This document shows positions 28,693-39,025 of a stretch of 64,000 nucleotides of DNA, one piece after another. A program made the position numbers and the translations under genes. Numbering within the stretch: the first letter of the stretch is position 1; every line of letters starts with the position of its first letter. This DNA comes from Pseudacidovorax intermedius. Lineage in GTDB: Bacteria; Pseudomonadota; Gammaproteobacteria; Burkholderiales; Burkholderiaceae_C. The notes below the pieces were generated by a model. It worked only from the letters and a program-made list of their open reading frames with translations, ran no database searches and was not told the origin of the DNA. The stretch covers positions 364,836-428,835 of the forward strand of contig NZ_QQAV01000001.1 of NCBI RefSeq assembly GCF_003350475.1. Direction: 5' to 3'.

Positions 28693-29360
28693 CGGCTGCC
28701 CCCGTTCTGGCCCGACAGCGAGCCGCTCTGGCGCAGCGGCGCGCCGGTGCGCGGGCCGGGCGCCGGCACCTGCGTGGGCTCGGTGCTGCGCGGCGACAGG
28801 ATGGCCCGCACGCGACCGCCCGGCTGCGGGGTGCCGCCCGGCGGCGGCGGGGCGCCGTTGACGGTGAAGGTGTCGTTGGTCTGGTTGTAGGTGATCAGCG
28901 GGCCGGAGGTCTCGTCGGTGACGGTGGTGCCGGTCAGCCGGCGCATGACGGCGCGACGGATGAACTTGACGGTGTCGGCGCGGCCGTCGTACTCGATGAC
29001 CTCGCCCTCGCCCTCGATCCACTCGTCGTTGCCGCCATCGCGGCGCTGCTTGAAGTAGCCGCGCTGGCCCGGGTCGGCGGTGACCACGCCGTACTGGTAG
29101 CCCTCCGGGTCCTGCCGGACCTCGACGCGGGTGCCGCGGATGAGCAGCGTGCCCTTGGTGACCACCACCCGACCCGTGAAGATGCTGGTCTGCTTCAGGT
29201 CGTCGTAGCGCAGCGAGTCGGCCTCGATGTTCATCGGCTGGTTGCGGTCGGCCTTCTCGGCCTGGGCCGCGGCGGCCAGGCCCAGCGCGGCCACGAGGAC
29301 CATGGCACGGCCGAGGCGGCGCCAGGGAAGGGAGATCGTGGAGTGCGAGGGATGGGTCAT
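28689..29360 (-). CDS. lptA: Periplasmic LPS-transport protein LptA
   Basis: 223 residues. A signal peptide (MVLVAALGLAAAAQA) is followed by the OstA/LptA jellyroll strands (NIEADSLRYDDLKQTSIFTGRVVV, YDGRADTVKFIRRAVM). The last ~50 residues are a Pro/Gly-rich tail. It bridges the periplasm in LPS transport. lptC, which commonly precedes lptA, is not in this window; the region 29361-29532 upstream has no gene. Confidence 0.92.
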   Translation of the reverse strand: MTHPSHSTISLPWRRLGRAMVLVAALGLAAAAQAEKADRNQPMNIEADSLRYDDLKQTSIFTGRVVVTKGTLLIRGTRVEVRQDPEGYQYGVVTADPGQRGYFKQRRDGGNDEWIEGEGEVIEYDGRADTVKFIRRAVMRRLTGTTVTDETSGPLITYNQTNDTFTVNGAPPPPGGTPQPGGRVRAILSPRSTEPTQVPAPGPRTGAPLRQSGSLSGQNGGSR

Positions 29361-29486
29361 AAAGGCACGGAACTTGCTCTTGATTGTAGGCCCGGCTTTG
29401 TCTCAAACCGGCGGCCGCGGTGAATGTCCCGCGCTTGCATTCCGGTAGCGCGCACCGTCGGCAGGGCGCGCGGCACACCCGCAATG

Positions 29487-29508
29487 AAAAGGCCCGCCGA
29501 AGCGGGCC
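29487..29508 (-). terminator. Rho-independent terminator after dsbA
   Basis: Read on the minus strand, a 7-bp perfect stem GGCCCGC/GCGGGCC with a TTCG loop is followed by TTTT. It lies 24 bases after the dsbA stop codon and separates dsbA from lptA. Confidence 0.85.
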
Positions 29509-29532
29509 GGGGCGCTGGGGCGGGGCGTCGGC

Positions 29533-30180
29533 TCAGGCCTTGCGCGATTCGGCCGCCAGGGCCTCCACGATCTGCAGGGCGCGGTCGAGCGAACCGGCCA
29601 GGTCGCCGTCCACATAGTAGCGGCCGGCCACCCCGAAGGCGGGCACGCCGGCCACCTGGTAGGCCTCGGTCATCTGGCTGGCACGCTTGGCCTTGCCGGC
29701 GACGCCGAAGGACTTGAAGGTTTCCTCGAACTTCTTGGCGTCCAGGCCAGGCTGCTTGCCGGCCCACTCGATCACGGCGGCGTCGCCGAAGATGCGTTGG
29801 CGGTCGACGTGGATGGCCTGGAAGATCTTCATCTGGAACTCGTCGACCTTGCCCATGGCCTCGAGCGTGTAGTAGAGCTTCTGCTTGGTCTCGACGTCGT
29901 TGCCCACGAAGGGCACCGGGATGCGGCGGAAGGCCACGTAGGGCTGCAGCTTCTTGATCCAGGGTTCGAGCTTGGGCTCGAAGGCAGCGCAGTGCGGGCA
30001 GTTGTACGAGAAGAACTCGGCCACCTCGACCTTGCCGGCCGGCGCATCGACCGGGGCCGGCTTGCCCAGCGTCACGTAGTCCTTGCCGGCCTTGAAGGCG
30101 GAGGCGGGGGTCTGGGCATGGGCCGCCAGGGGGGCCAGCGTCACGGCCGCGGCGGCCAGCGAAAAGTCACGACGTTTCAA
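29533..30180 (-). CDS. dsbA: Thiol:disulfide interchange protein DsbA
   Basis: 215 residues. An N-terminal signal (RRDFSLAAAAVTLAPLAAHA) is followed by a thioredoxin fold with the active site FFSYNCPHCAAFEP (CPHC, as in E. coli DsbA) and the cis-Pro loop VAGVPAFGV. It oxidises cysteine pairs of exported proteins in the periplasm. It lies downstream of the SPOR-domain gene and ends in a strong terminator. Confidence 0.95.
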   Translation of the reverse strand: MKRRDFSLAAAAVTLAPLAAHAQTPASAFKAGKDYVTLGKPAPVDAPAGKVEVAEFFSYNCPHCAAFEPKLEPWIKKLQPYVAFRRIPVPFVGNDVETKQKLYYTLEAMGKVDEFQMKIFQAIHVDRQRIFGDAAVIEWAGKQPGLDAKKFEETFKSFGVAGKAKRASQMTEAYQVAGVPAFGVAGRYYVDGDLAGSLDRALQIVEALAAESRKA

Positions 30181-30273
30181 GCGATTTCTCCAACAGGGAT
30201 GCAGACACAGAGCACGTCGGGCGGCAGCGAGTTCCGGCGATCTGCCGCGCCCGACGGCAACAGGGCAAGGCGC

Positions 30274-30978
30274 TCAGCGCTGGACGCGCACCAGGGCGGC
30301 GTCGAAGCCGGCGCCGTCCAGTCGTTCCTTCAGCCGGTCGGCGTCGTCCTTCTTGCTGTACGGACCCGCGCGCACCCGGAAGACGGGACGGCCGGCCTGC
30401 TCGCGCTCGGTGACGCGCACCTCCACGCCCATCAGCGACAGCTTGGCGCGCTGGGATTCAGCGTCGTCGCTGGTGCGGAAGGCACCCGCCTGCACGAAGT
30501 ACACAAAAGGATCGGAGCCCGCATCGCCGCCGCTGGCGGGCAGGCCGGCGCGGGCGCGGGCCAGATCGCCCAGCGGATCGGCCGAGGCCGGCGGCTTGGC
30601 GGCGGTCGCGGGGGTGCGCGGCATGGCCGGCGTGACAGCCGTCGGCGGCGTGGCGGTCGACGGCGGGGTGCCCGGCTGGGCCGCGATGGCGGGTACCGGC
30701 GGCGCATTGGTCACCGGCGGCGCGATGCCACCCGCAGGCGCGCCCGGCGCGGCCGGCGGCTTGGGCTGCTGCTTGCCGTACAGGGGCGAGTTCGGGTCCC
30801 AGTCGCGGTTCTTGCGGGCCTCGGCCTCGTCCTGGTCGGTGGCCCGCGGCTGGGTCTTGGTCATGAACGGGATCGGCACCTTGGTGACGTACACCGCTAC
30901 GCCCAGCGCCACGCCCAGGCCGAGCACGAGCCCGACGATAAGGCCGATGGCGAAATTGCCCTGTTGTCTGGATCTCAT
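30274..30978 (-). CDS. SPOR-domain membrane protein
   Basis: 234 residues. One membrane segment (FAIGLIVGLVLGLGVALGVAV), a Pro/Ala-rich linker of ~110 residues and a C-terminal SPOR domain (FVYFVQAGAFRTSDDAESQRA, PVFRVRAGPYSKKDDADRL). SPOR domains bind denuded peptidoglycan at the division site. It follows argS by 56 bases on the same strand, the common arrangement in Burkholderiales. Confidence 0.93.
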   Translation of the reverse strand: MRSRQQGNFAIGLIVGLVLGLGVALGVAVYVTKVPIPFMTKTQPRATDQDEAEARKNRDWDPNSPLYGKQQPKPPAAPGAPAGGIAPPVTNAPPVPAIAAQPGTPPSTATPPTAVTPAMPRTPATAAKPPASADPLGDLARARAGLPASGGDAGSDPFVYFVQAGAFRTSDDAESQRAKLSLMGVEVRVTEREQAGRPVFRVRAGPYSKKDDADRLKERLDGAGFDAALVRVQR

Positions 30979-31034
30979 GGATTGCCTTGCTGCTGCAGCG
31001 CCACCGGCGCGCCGGGGTGGGATTGTGCGGGCTC

Positions 31035-32738
31035 TCACATCTTGCGCGGCGCGCTGACGCCGAGCACGGCCAGGCCGTTGGCCAGCACCTGCGCACACGC
31101 GGCCACCAGCGCCAGGCGGGCGCGCTTGGTGGGCACGTCGTCCACCAGGATGCGCTCGGCGTCGTAATAGCTGTGGTACGCCGCGGCCAGTTCGCGCAGG
31201 TAGAAGGTGACGTCGTGCGGCGCGAAGTCGCGCGCGGCGGCGGCCAACATCTCGGGGTATTTGGCCAGCAGCAGCATCAGCGGCTGGGCGGCCTCGGTGG
31301 CCAGGGGTGCGAGGTCGGTGCCCTTGAGGGCGGCGGCGTCCACGCCTTCCTTGTCCAGCACCGAGCAGATGCGCGCATGGGCGTACTGCACGTAGAAGAC
31401 GGGGTTGTCGTTGTTCTGGGCCACGGCCAGGTCGACATCGAAGGTGTATTCGGTGTCGGGCTTGCGGCTGAGCAGGAAGAAGCGCACGGCGTCGGTGCTG
31501 GTCCATTCGATCAGGTCGCGCAGCGTCACGTAGCTGCCGGCGCGCTTGCTGATCTTGACCTCCTGGCCGCCGCGCACCACGCGCACCATGGTGTGCAGCA
31601 CGTAGTCGGGGTAGCCCTCGGGAATGCCGACGTTGGCCGCCTGCAGGCCGGCACGCACCCGGGCGATGGTGCCGTGGTGGTCGGTGCCCTGGATGTTGAC
31701 CACCTTGTGGAAGCCGCGCTCCCACTTGGCGATGTGATACGCGACGTCGGGCACGAAGTAGGTGTATGTGCCGTCTTTCTTGCGCATGACCCGGTCCTTG
31801 TCGTCGCCGTAGTCGGTGGAGCGCAGCCACAGGGCGCCGTCCTGCTCGTAGGTCTTGCCGGCCTCGATCAGCTTGTTCACCGTCGCCTCGACCCGGCCGC
31901 TGGTGTACAGGCTGGACTCCAGGTAGTACTGGTCGAAGCGCAGCTTGAAGGCCTGCAGGTCCTTGTCCTGCTCGTTGCGCAGGTAGGCGACGGCGAACTG
32001 CCGGATGTTCTCGGCGTCGTCGACGTCGCCGTTGGCCGTGAACTCGCGATCGTCGGCGCGGACGGTCTTCTTCGCCAGGAAGTCGTCGGCGATGTCCTGG
32101 ATGTAGTCGCCGTTGTAGAAGGCCTTGCTGGCGGGGTTGTCAGGATCGGTGGGCCAGCAGTCGTCGCCCGGCTTGAAGCCCTTGGCGCGCAGCTGCGTGC
32201 TCTTGGTCAGCGTCTCGATCTGAACGCCCGCGTCGTTGTAATAGAACTCGCGGTGCACGGCCTGGCCCTGCGTCGTCAGCAGGTTGCAGATGGCGTCGCC
32301 CAGCGCGGCCTGGCGGCCGTGGCCCACGTGCAGCGGGCCGGTGGGGTTGGCCGAGACGAATTCGACCAGCACCTTCTCGTCCGGGCGCACCGGCTGGCTG
32401 CCGAAGCCGGCGCTGGCGTCGAGCACCTCGTGCACCACCTGCTGCTTGGCCGCCGGCTTGAGGCGGATGTTGAGGAACCCGGGGCCGGCGATCTCGATGG
32501 CATCGACCCAGCGCGCGTACGCGGGCGTGTCCAGCAGCGCATTGCGCAGCTCTTCGCCGAGCTGGCGAGGGTTCTTCTTGAGGGGTTTGGCCAGTTGCAT
32601 GGCCGCGGTGCAGGCCAGGTCGCCATGCGCGGCGACTTTGGGGGATTCGAAGGCCGCCCGGCTGCCGGCGCCCGGCTCGAACTGCTCGAGCACCTGGGCC
32701 AGCGCCGCCAGAAGGTCCTGTTTGACGGTAAGCATCAA
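31035..32738 (-). CDS. argS: Arginyl-tRNA synthetase
   Basis: 567 residues, class I synthetase. The HIGH signature is [14 protein letters not shown], the KMSKS-like loop is [17 protein letters not shown] and the C-terminal DALR anticodon-binding domain is recognisable ([10 protein letters not shown]). The N-terminal Add-1 domain is present. It charges tRNA-Arg. It is divergent from the EAL-HDOD gene, with 74 AT-richer bases between. Confidence 0.97.
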   Translation of the reverse strand: MMLTVKQDLLAALAQVLEQFEPGAGSRAAFESPKVAAHGDLACTAAMQLAKPLKKNPRQLGEELRNALLDTPAYARWVDAIEIAGPGFLNIRLKPAAKQQVVHEVLDASAGFGSQPVRPDEKVLVEFVSANPTGPLHVGHGRQAALGDAICNLLTTQGQAVHREFYYNDAGVQIETLTKSTQLRAKGFKPGDDCWPTDPDNPASKAFYNGDYIQDIADDFLAKKTVRADDREFTANGDVDDAENIRQFAVAYLRNEQDKDLQAFKLRFDQYYLESSLYTSGRVEATVNKLIEAGKTYEQDGALWLRSTDYGDDKDRVMRKKDGTYTYFVPDVAYHIAKWERGFHKVVNIQGTDHHGTIARVRAGLQAANVGIPEGYPDYVLHTMVRVVRGGQEVKISKRAGSYVTLRDLIEWTSTDAVRFFLLSRKPDTEYTFDVDLAVAQNNDNPVFYVQYAHARICSVLDKEGVDAAALKGTDLAPLATEAAQPLMLLLAKYPEMLAAAARDFAPHDVTFYLRELAAAYHSYYDAERILVDDVPTKRARLALVAACAQVLANGLAVLGVSAPRKM

Positions 32739-32812
32739 AGGATTTTAGGCGGGCGTGCCAGGCCGCCCCGGGCGCAAACGCTTACGATCCTTTAAGAAAA
32801 ATTCACTAAAAG

Positions 32813-34099
32813 ATGCGCCACGACGCCGCGGAGGCCCTCTACATCGGCCGCCAGCCCATCCTGGGACGGGACCAGCAACTGCACGCCTATGAACTGCTGT
32901 TCCGCAGTGGCCATGCCGCGGGTGCCCAGGTGCTCGACGGCGCCCAGGCCACGGCCACGGTGATCGTCAACGCCTTTGCCGAACTGGGCATGGCCCATGC
33001 CCTGGACGGTCATCCCGCCTATATCAACGTCGACACCCAATTGCTCTTCAGCGACGTGCTGGAGCTGCTGCCCCGCCAGGCGGTGGTGCTGGAGATCCTG
33101 GAGTCGGTCCCCGCCACGCCAGCCGTGCTGCAGCGCTGCCTGCACCTGCGCGAGGCGGGCTTCGCGCTGGCGCTGGACGACGTGGTGGACTTCGATGCCC
33201 GCACGGCCGCCCTGCTGCCGCTGGCGCGCGTGGTCAAGGTCGACCTGCTGCTCCTCGCCGCGGATGCCGTGGCTCCGCTGGTGCGGCGCCTCCGCGCGGC
33301 GGCACCGGCGGTCCTGCTGCTGGCCGAGAAGGTGGAGCGGCGCGAGCAGTTCGACGCCTGCCTGGCGCTGGGCTTCTCGCTCTTCCAGGGCTACCACTTC
33401 GCACGGCCGACGATCATCGCCGGCCGCCGCCTGGGTCATTCGCAGCACACGCTGATCCGGCTGATGGGTCAGCTGGGCGCCGATGCCGACAGCGGTGCGC
33501 TGGAGGAAACGCTCAAGCCCGAGCCCGGCCTGACCATGAACCTGCTGCGCATGGCCAACGCCGCAGGCGCCGGGACCACGCGCGCGGTCACCTCGCTGCG
33601 CGACGTGATCCAGGTGCTGGGCCGACGCCACCTGCAGCGCTGGGTGCAACTGCTGCTGTTTGCCGCCGATGCCCGGGGTGGCACGGCCAGCCCCCTGCTG
33701 CTGATGGCCGCCACCCGCGGCCGGCTCATGGAATCGGCGGCCCAGTTGCTGCGTCCGCGCGATGCGGGCCTGGCAGATGGTGCCTTCATGGTGGGGATGA
33801 TGTCGCTCATGCCCGCCGTGGTGGGGCTGGCCATGGAAGACATCCTCGGCCCGCTGCGGCTGGCCCCGGCCATCGACCGGGCCCTGCGCGACGGCGCCGG
33901 GCTGCTGGGCGAGTTGCTGGCCCTGGCGCAGGCCAGCGAAAGCGGCAACCTGCAAGGGCTGGCCCAGGCCCTGCAGGCCCACCCCGACCTCTCGCCGGCC
34001 CTGTTCAACCAGGCCCAGGCCGAGGCCCTGGAATGGGCGCACGCCATCGGCCGCGGAACGGCACCGGCCGGCGCAGGCGGATCGACCGGCGCGGGCTGA
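32813..34099 (+). CDS. EAL-like/HDOD signalling protein
   Basis: 428 residues. Residues ~1-200 look like a degenerate EAL domain (IGRQPILGRDQQLHAYELLFRSG; YELL in place of EAL), probably without c-di-GMP hydrolysis. Residues ~205-400 are an HDOD domain (LMGQLGADADSGALEETLKPEPGLTMNLLRMAN split here across positions 221-253). This CdgJ/YuxH-type arrangement acts in c-di-GMP-linked regulation of motility or biofilm in other bacteria. A Pro/Gly-rich tail ends the protein. The ATG follows an A-rich leader. Confidence 0.88.
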   Translation: MRHDAAEALYIGRQPILGRDQQLHAYELLFRSGHAAGAQVLDGAQATATVIVNAFAELGMAHALDGHPAYINVDTQLLFSDVLELLPRQAVVLEILESVPATPAVLQRCLHLREAGFALALDDVVDFDARTAALLPLARVVKVDLLLLAADAVAPLVRRLRAAAPAVLLLAEKVERREQFDACLALGFSLFQGYHFARPTIIAGRRLGHSQHTLIRLMGQLGADADSGALEETLKPEPGLTMNLLRMANAAGAGTTRAVTSLRDVIQVLGRRHLQRWVQLLLFAADARGGTASPLLLMAATRGRLMESAAQLLRPRDAGLADGAFMVGMMSLMPAVVGLAMEDILGPLRLAPAIDRALRDGAGLLGELLALAQASESGNLQGLAQALQAHPDLSPALFNQAQAEALEWAHAIGRGTAPAGAGGSTGAG

Positions 34100-34296
34100 C
34101 CCGGCGGCACGTCAGGCCGCTCGCCGCGCCGCGCCGCGCTCCGCATCGCCTCGCCTCGCCTCGCGCTGGTGCGATTGCAAACTTTCGTTTCATCGTTCGT
34201 CGTCATCGCAACCTTTGTGAACCGCGTTGCATGAAAGCCTGGCGCCGCCGGGCCGGCGCCCGAGCGGCGCCGCTTGAGCCGAAGGACAACCACCCC

Positions 34297-34623
34297 ATGA
34301 AAAAGCTCGCTTCCCTGATCGCCCTGGGCGCCGCCCTGTCGTTCAACGTCTTCGCCCAGACCCCCGCCCCGGCGGCAGCGGCCGCCGAGAAGGCGCCGAC
34401 CGCGCAGCAAAGCAAGATGAAGACCTGCAACGCCGACGCCGGCGACAAGAAGGGCGACGAGCGCAAGGCCTTCATGAAGCAGTGCCTGTCGGCCAAGCCG
34501 GCCAAGGCCGCCACGCAGCAGGACAAGATGAAGAGCTGCAACGCCGACCCCAAGGCCAAGACCCTCAAGGGCGACGAGCGCAAGGCCTTCATGAAGGAAT
34601 GCCTGAGCGCCAAGGCCGCCTGA
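34297..34623 (+). CDS. PsiF-repeat secreted protein
   Basis: 108 residues with a signal peptide cleaved near VFA-QT. The mature part has two PsiF repeats of the form KMKxCNAD...KGDERKAFMKxCLSA, giving four cysteines (44, 63, 81, 102). PsiF is a phosphate-starvation-induced protein of unknown function in E. coli. A terminator follows. The 197-base gap upstream (34100-34296) has an AT-rich patch near 34170-34200 that could hold a promoter but no recognisable operator. Confidence 0.9.
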   Translation: MKKLASLIALGAALSFNVFAQTPAPAAAAAEKAPTAQQSKMKTCNADAGDKKGDERKAFMKQCLSAKPAKAATQQDKMKSCNADPKAKTLKGDERKAFMKECLSAKAA

Positions 34624-34646
34624 GATACACCCGCGCACCAAAGACG

Positions 34647-34671
34647 AAGCCCGGCCGAAGCCGGGCTTTTT
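34647..34671 (+). terminator. Rho-independent terminator after the PsiF gene
   Basis: A 9-bp perfect stem AAGCCCGGC/GCCGGGCTT with a CGAA loop is followed by TTT, 23 bases after the stop codon. Confidence 0.88.
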
Positions 34672-34714
34672 GCTGGGCGCATTGCGGCCGGGCAGCGCTG
34701 CCCGCTCGCTCAGA

Positions 34715-35167
34715 TCACTTGCCGAAGCCGCGCGCCAGGAAGACGGCGAACAGCGGGATCAGCGCGATGAGGTGCGCCTGCACCATCACCAGCCGGCGCG
34801 TGCGCCGCACCTCCTCGGCGCCCGGCAGGGCCCCGCCCCGGCGCTGGGCGCGCAGCCAGCGGCGGAAGGTCAGCGTGGGGAAGATCGAGATCAGCCCCAC
34901 GATCACGAACAGCGTCACCTTCACATGCAGCAGCGGGTTGGTCCAGTACCAGGCGCTGCCCTTGACGCCCAGGAAGGTGCGCACCAGGCCCGTGGCCAAC
35001 ACCGCCAGGGCGGCAATGCCGTAGATCAGGTCGACCTTGGCCAGTCGCTCGACCGCCTTGGCGTTGAGCCATTCGATGCGGCACAGCGCCGCCTCGCTGG
35101 AGATGAACACCACCATCGTGAGGATGGCGAGCAGGTGCAGGTAGGCCAGGATGGCTTCGAGCGTCAC
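34715..35167 (-). CDS. DUF2214-type membrane protein
   Basis: 150 residues with four predicted membrane segments (AILAYLHLLAILTMVVFIS; LIYGIAALAVLATGLVRTF; LHVKVTLFVIVGLISIFP; MVQAHLIALIPLFAVFLA). The pattern fits DUF2214, sometimes compared with CopD-like proteins. Function unknown. It lies 25 bases after rpe and is probably cotranscribed with it. Confidence 0.82.
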   Translation of the reverse strand: MTLEAILAYLHLLAILTMVVFISSEAALCRIEWLNAKAVERLAKVDLIYGIAALAVLATGLVRTFLGVKGSAWYWTNPLLHVKVTLFVIVGLISIFPTLTFRRWLRAQRRGGALPGAEEVRRTRRLVMVQAHLIALIPLFAVFLARGFGK

Positions 35168-35192
35168 GACGGGCTCCGGAGATGAAAGGCGG

Positions 35193-35888
35193 TCAGCCGG
35201 CCAGGTTGGCGCGCATGGTGTCGATCACCGTACGGTAGCCGGGCGCGTTGAAGATCGCGCTGCCGGCCACGAAGGTGTCGGCGCCGGCGGCGGCCACGCG
35301 GGCGATGTTGTCGGCCTTGATGCCACCGTCCACCTCCAGACGGATGTCGCGGCCGCTGGCGTCGATGCGCTTGCGCACCAGCTCGATCTTGCGCAGCGCC
35401 GAGTCGATGAAGCTCTGGCCGCCGAAGCCGGGGTTGACGCTCATGATCAGCACCAGGTCGATCTCGTCCAGCGTCCAGTCCAGCACCTCCAGCGAGGCCG
35501 CCGGGTTGAACACCAGCCCCGGCTTGCAGCCGGCCGCGCGGATGGCCTGGATGCTGCGGTGCACATGCGGCGAGGCGTCGGGGTGGAAGCTGATGTAGTC
35601 GGCACCCGCCTTGGCGAAGGCGGCGGCCAGCGCGTCGACCGGCTGGATCATCAGGTGCACGTCGATGGGCACCGGCTGGCCGTCGGGCGTTTTGGCGTGC
35701 GGCTTGAGCGCCTCGCACACCATCGGGCCGAAGGTGAGGTTGGGCACGTAGTGGTTGTCCATCACATCGAAATGGATCCAGTCGGCGCCGGCGGCGATCA
35801 CGTCGCTCACTTCGGCGCCCAGCCGGGCGAAGTCGGCCGAGAGGATGGACGGGGCGATGCGGTGGGTCGTGGGGCGGCTCGTCGTCAT
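35193..35888 (-). CDS. rpe: Ribulose-phosphate 3-epimerase
   Basis: 231 residues, TIM barrel. Family motifs are [44 protein letters not shown] and [12 protein letters not shown], giving the metal and catalytic His and Asp residues. It interconverts ribulose-5-phosphate and xylulose-5-phosphate in the pentose phosphate pathway. It is divergent from apaG. Confidence 0.97.
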   Translation of the reverse strand: MTTSRPTTHRIAPSILSADFARLGAEVSDVIAAGADWIHFDVMDNHYVPNLTFGPMVCEALKPHAKTPDGQPVPIDVHLMIQPVDALAAAFAKAGADYISFHPDASPHVHRSIQAIRAAGCKPGLVFNPAASLEVLDWTLDEIDLVLIMSVNPGFGGQSFIDSALRKIELVRKRIDASGRDIRLEVDGGIKADNIARVAAAGADTFVAGSAIFNAPGYRTVIDTMRANLAG

Positions 35889-35966
35889 GGGCGCGGATTC
35901 TCGCCGCAGGCCCGCCCTTGACCCGCGGACCCGGCCGGAAGACCCGCGTTGTTAACATTCCGCGCC

Positions 35967-36362
35967 ATGCCCCAGCACCCGATGCGCGTCGAGGTCGAGC
36001 CTCGCTACCTGCCCGAGCAGTCCTCGCCGGAGACGGGGCTCTACGCCTTCGCCTACACGATCACCGTGACCAACGTGGCGCTGTTCCCGATCCAGCTGAT
36101 CGCCCGCCACTGGGTGATCGAGGACATCTCCGGCCATGTGCAGGAGGTGCGCGGCCTGGGCGTGGTGGGACGCCAGCCGCTGCTGTCGCCGGGCCAGTCC
36201 TTCCGCTACACCAGCGGCTGCCAGCTCAAGGCGGCCAGCGGTACGATGCGCGGCAGCTATTTCGTGGTGAGCGAGGACGCCGAACGCTTCGACGTGCCCA
36301 TCGCCGCCTTCGTGCTCGACGCCGGAACGGGTTCCGACCCCGGCCCGCGCATCCTGCACTGA
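35967..36362 (+). CDS. apaG: ApaG domain protein
   Basis: 131 residues, the normal ApaG length. The Fn3-like fold is clear: YAFAYTITVTNVALFPIQLI, RHWVIEDISG and FRYTSGCQLKAASGTMRGSY. Once linked to Co/Mg efflux; actual function unknown. The ATG at 35967 is 78 bases from the divergent rpe start. Confidence 0.95.
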   Translation: MPQHPMRVEVEPRYLPEQSSPETGLYAFAYTITVTNVALFPIQLIARHWVIEDISGHVQEVRGLGVVGRQPLLSPGQSFRYTSGCQLKAASGTMRGSYFVVSEDAERFDVPIAAFVLDAGTGSDPGPRILH

Positions 36363-36505
36363 GGATCGCCCGGCGCTGCGGCGCCGATGACCCCGGGACC
36401 CGACCGCGCGCTGGCGCCGCGGGCCCAGTCAGAAGGAACGGACGACCAGGACGCCGCTGCGCGGTGCCGATGCCGTCCGGCCCTTCGCAGACCTTTGCCA
36501 GCCCG

Positions 36506-37771
36506 ATGAATCTTCTTCCTTCCGACCTGCTGGGCTTCCTGTCCAGCTGGATGCGACCGACAGCCGGCCTGCCCACCGTGTGGTGGGCCCTGCTGATCGC
36601 CGCAGCCGCCGCCGCAGGCCATCTCGTGCAACGCTACATGGGCCTGCCCAAGGTGGTGGGCTATTCGCTGGTGGGCACCGTGGTGGGCCTGGCCGGCTTC
36701 GAGGGCGCGGTGTGGCCGCTGCAGGGTACGGCCCTGTACCTGATGGAGCTGGGCGTGGCCATCGTGCTCTTCGAGGCCGGCGGACGCCTGCCGCTGGGCT
36801 GGTTCCGCCGCAACCCGATGGTGCTGGCGCAGAGCCTGGCCGAGTCGGGCCTGACCTTCGCCGCCGTCTGGTGGACGCTGCGCGCCTTCGACGTGCCGCC
36901 CTCGGTGATCGCCCCGCTGGCGCTGATCGCGGTGGCGGCCTCGCCGGCCGTGCTGTCGCGGGTGGTGATCGACATCCGCGCCTCCGGACCCGTCACCGAG
37001 CGGGCGCTGGCGCTGTCCACCCTCAACACGCTGTATGCGCTGACGCTGGCCTATGTCTTCGCGGGCCGGCTGGAGAACACGCCGCAGGGCTTCATGGAGA
37101 ACTTCCATCCGATCCTGACGGTGCTGGGCCTGTCCTTCGTGGTGGGCGCCGTGATGGCGCTGGCGCTGCGCTCGGCGCTGCGGGTGATGAGCCCGACGAG
37201 CGAGAACACCTCGATCCTGCTGCTGGCAATCATCGGTGCTGGCGCGGCCGTGGCCAGCGCCTGGGGCGGCGCGGCACCGCTGGCGGCGCTGATCGGCGGC
37301 GTGCTGCTCAAGGGCCTGAACCCGCGGCCCTGGGTCTGGCCGCGTCAGCTGGGCACCGCGGCGTCGCTGGTGACCATGTTGATGTTCGTGCTGGTGTCCA
37401 TCGTCGCGGCCCAGGCCGAATGGAACCTCACGGTCGCCACCGTGGTGCTGGCGCTGATCGGCGCCCGCGCCGTGGCCAAGATCGCTGGCGTGGCGCTGGC
37501 CAATCCGGGCAGCGGCACCAGCTGGCGCCAGGCGCTGTGGATCGGCTGCGCGATGGCGCCGCTGTCGTCCATTGCGCTGCTGATCGCGTCGGGCTTCGTC
37601 ACCGCCTCGCCGCTGCTGGGCCACCTGATCACGCAGGTGGCGCTGCCGGCCATCCTGCTCATGGAGGTGCTGGGCGCGGTGCTGGCCACCATCGCCCTCT
37701 ACGGCGCCAGGGAAAGCTCGCGACCCTGGGCCCCCGAGGCCTTCACCGCCCCCGAGGACACACAGCGATGA
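36506..37771 (+). CDS. Kef-type cation:proton antiporter
   Basis: 421 residues with about 12 membrane segments. Sequence is of the CPA2 family ([51 protein letters not shown]). There is no cytoplasmic TrkA-N/RCK regulatory domain, so it is a short form. The ion is not known. The ATG at 36506 follows 143 bases of non-coding sequence after apaG. Confidence 0.88.
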   Translation: MNLLPSDLLGFLSSWMRPTAGLPTVWWALLIAAAAAAGHLVQRYMGLPKVVGYSLVGTVVGLAGFEGAVWPLQGTALYLMELGVAIVLFEAGGRLPLGWFRRNPMVLAQSLAESGLTFAAVWWTLRAFDVPPSVIAPLALIAVAASPAVLSRVVIDIRASGPVTERALALSTLNTLYALTLAYVFAGRLENTPQGFMENFHPILTVLGLSFVVGAVMALALRSALRVMSPTSENTSILLLAIIGAGAAVASAWGGAAPLAALIGGVLLKGLNPRPWVWPRQLGTAASLVTMLMFVLVSIVAAQAEWNLTVATVVLALIGARAVAKIAGVALANPGSGTSWRQALWIGCAMAPLSSIALLIASGFVTASPLLGHLITQVALPAILLMEVLGAVLATIALYGARESSRPWAPEAFTAPEDTQR

Positions 37772-37808
37772 ATGCCCGTCCGGCCCCATCGACGTCGAAG
37801 GAAAAGCC

Positions 37809-39020
37809 ATGAGCCCGCTGGACAACCCCCCTTCGCCCTTCTCGCCCCCGACGGCCGAGCCGACGCGCGCCCAGCGCGAGGCCGATGCCCGCGTGGTGCC
37901 GCTGGAGCCCTTCCGCAGCTCCAAGGCGCTGTCGCTCGGCGTGGAGCTGGAGCTGCAGCTGGTCAACACCCACGACTACGACCTCGCGCCCTATGCCGAG
38001 GACATGCTGCGCGGCATGGCCCAGTTCGACCTGCGCGGCAGCGTGGTGCCCGAGATGACCTCGAGCATGATCGAGATCTCCACCGATGTCTGCCATTCGG
38101 CGGAAGAGGTGCTGCAGCAGCTGGGGCCGCTGCGCGACGCGCTGGTCAAGGTGGCCGGCAAGCTCAACATCGCGGTGCTGGGCGGCGGCACGCATGCCTT
38201 CCAGCAGTGGCACGAGCAGCGCATCTACGACAAGCCGCGCTTCCGCCAGCTGTCGGAGCTCTACGGCTACCTGTCGAAGCAGTTCACCATCTTCGGCCAG
38301 CATGTGCACGTGGGCTGTCCCGACGCCGATTCGGCGCTGCTGATGCTGCACCGCATGAGCCGCTACATCCCGCACTTCATCGCGCTGTCGGCCTCCAGCC
38401 CCTACGTGCAGGGGCAGGACACGCAGTTCGACTCGGCCCGGCTCAACTCCGTCTTCGCCTTCCCGCTGTCGGGCCGGGCGCCCTTCACGCTGTCGTGGAA
38501 GGAGTTCGAGGGCTACTTCGCGCGCATGACCCGCACCGGCGTGGTCAAGAGCATGAAGGACTTCTACTGGGACATCCGGCCCAAGCCCGAGTACGGCACC
38601 ATCGAGATCCGCGTCTTCGACACGCCGCTCACGGTGGAGCGCGCCGCGTCGCTGGCCGGCTATGTGCAGACGCTGGCGGCGTACTTCCTGCAGGAGCAGC
38701 CCTTCGTGCCCAGCGAGGACGACTACCTGGTCTACACCTACAACCGCTTCCAGGCCTGCCGCTTCGGCCTGGACGCCGTGTACGTGGACCCGGCCACCGG
38801 CGAGCACATGCCCCTGCGCGAGCACATCCTTCGCACCATGACCATGCTGGAGCCGCATGCCGCCGTGCTCGACGCCACCCGCGCCTTCGGCCGGCTGCGC
38901 AGCTCGGTCGAGGCCAGCCAGAACGACGCCCGCTGGCTGCGCGAGCGCCAGGGCCGCGAACGGCTGCTGGCCGAGGTGGTGCGCCAGGCGGCCGAGCGCT
39001 TCCGCACGCCGGTGGGCTGA
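37809..39020 (+). CDS. YbdK-type carboxylate-amine ligase (GCS2 family)
   Basis: 403 residues of the glutamate-cysteine ligase family 2. Motifs: [19 protein letters not shown] (metal/ATP Glu cluster), STMIEIST-like [31 protein letters not shown] and [14 protein letters not shown]. coli YbdK has weak glutamate-cysteine ligase activity. It is 37 bases after the antiporter gene and 5 bases before thiL, so probably in one operon. Confidence 0.9.
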   Translation: MSPLDNPPSPFSPPTAEPTRAQREADARVVPLEPFRSSKALSLGVELELQLVNTHDYDLAPYAEDMLRGMAQFDLRGSVVPEMTSSMIEISTDVCHSAEEVLQQLGPLRDALVKVAGKLNIAVLGGGTHAFQQWHEQRIYDKPRFRQLSELYGYLSKQFTIFGQHVHVGCPDADSALLMLHRMSRYIPHFIALSASSPYVQGQDTQFDSARLNSVFAFPLSGRAPFTLSWKEFEGYFARMTRTGVVKSMKDFYWDIRPKPEYGTIEIRVFDTPLTVERAASLAGYVQTLAAYFLQEQPFVPSEDDYLVYTYNRFQACRFGLDAVYVDPATGEHMPLREHILRTMTMLEPHAAVLDATRAFGRLRSSVEASQNDARWLRERQGRERLLAEVVRQAAERFRTPVG

Positions 39021-39025
39021 TCGCC

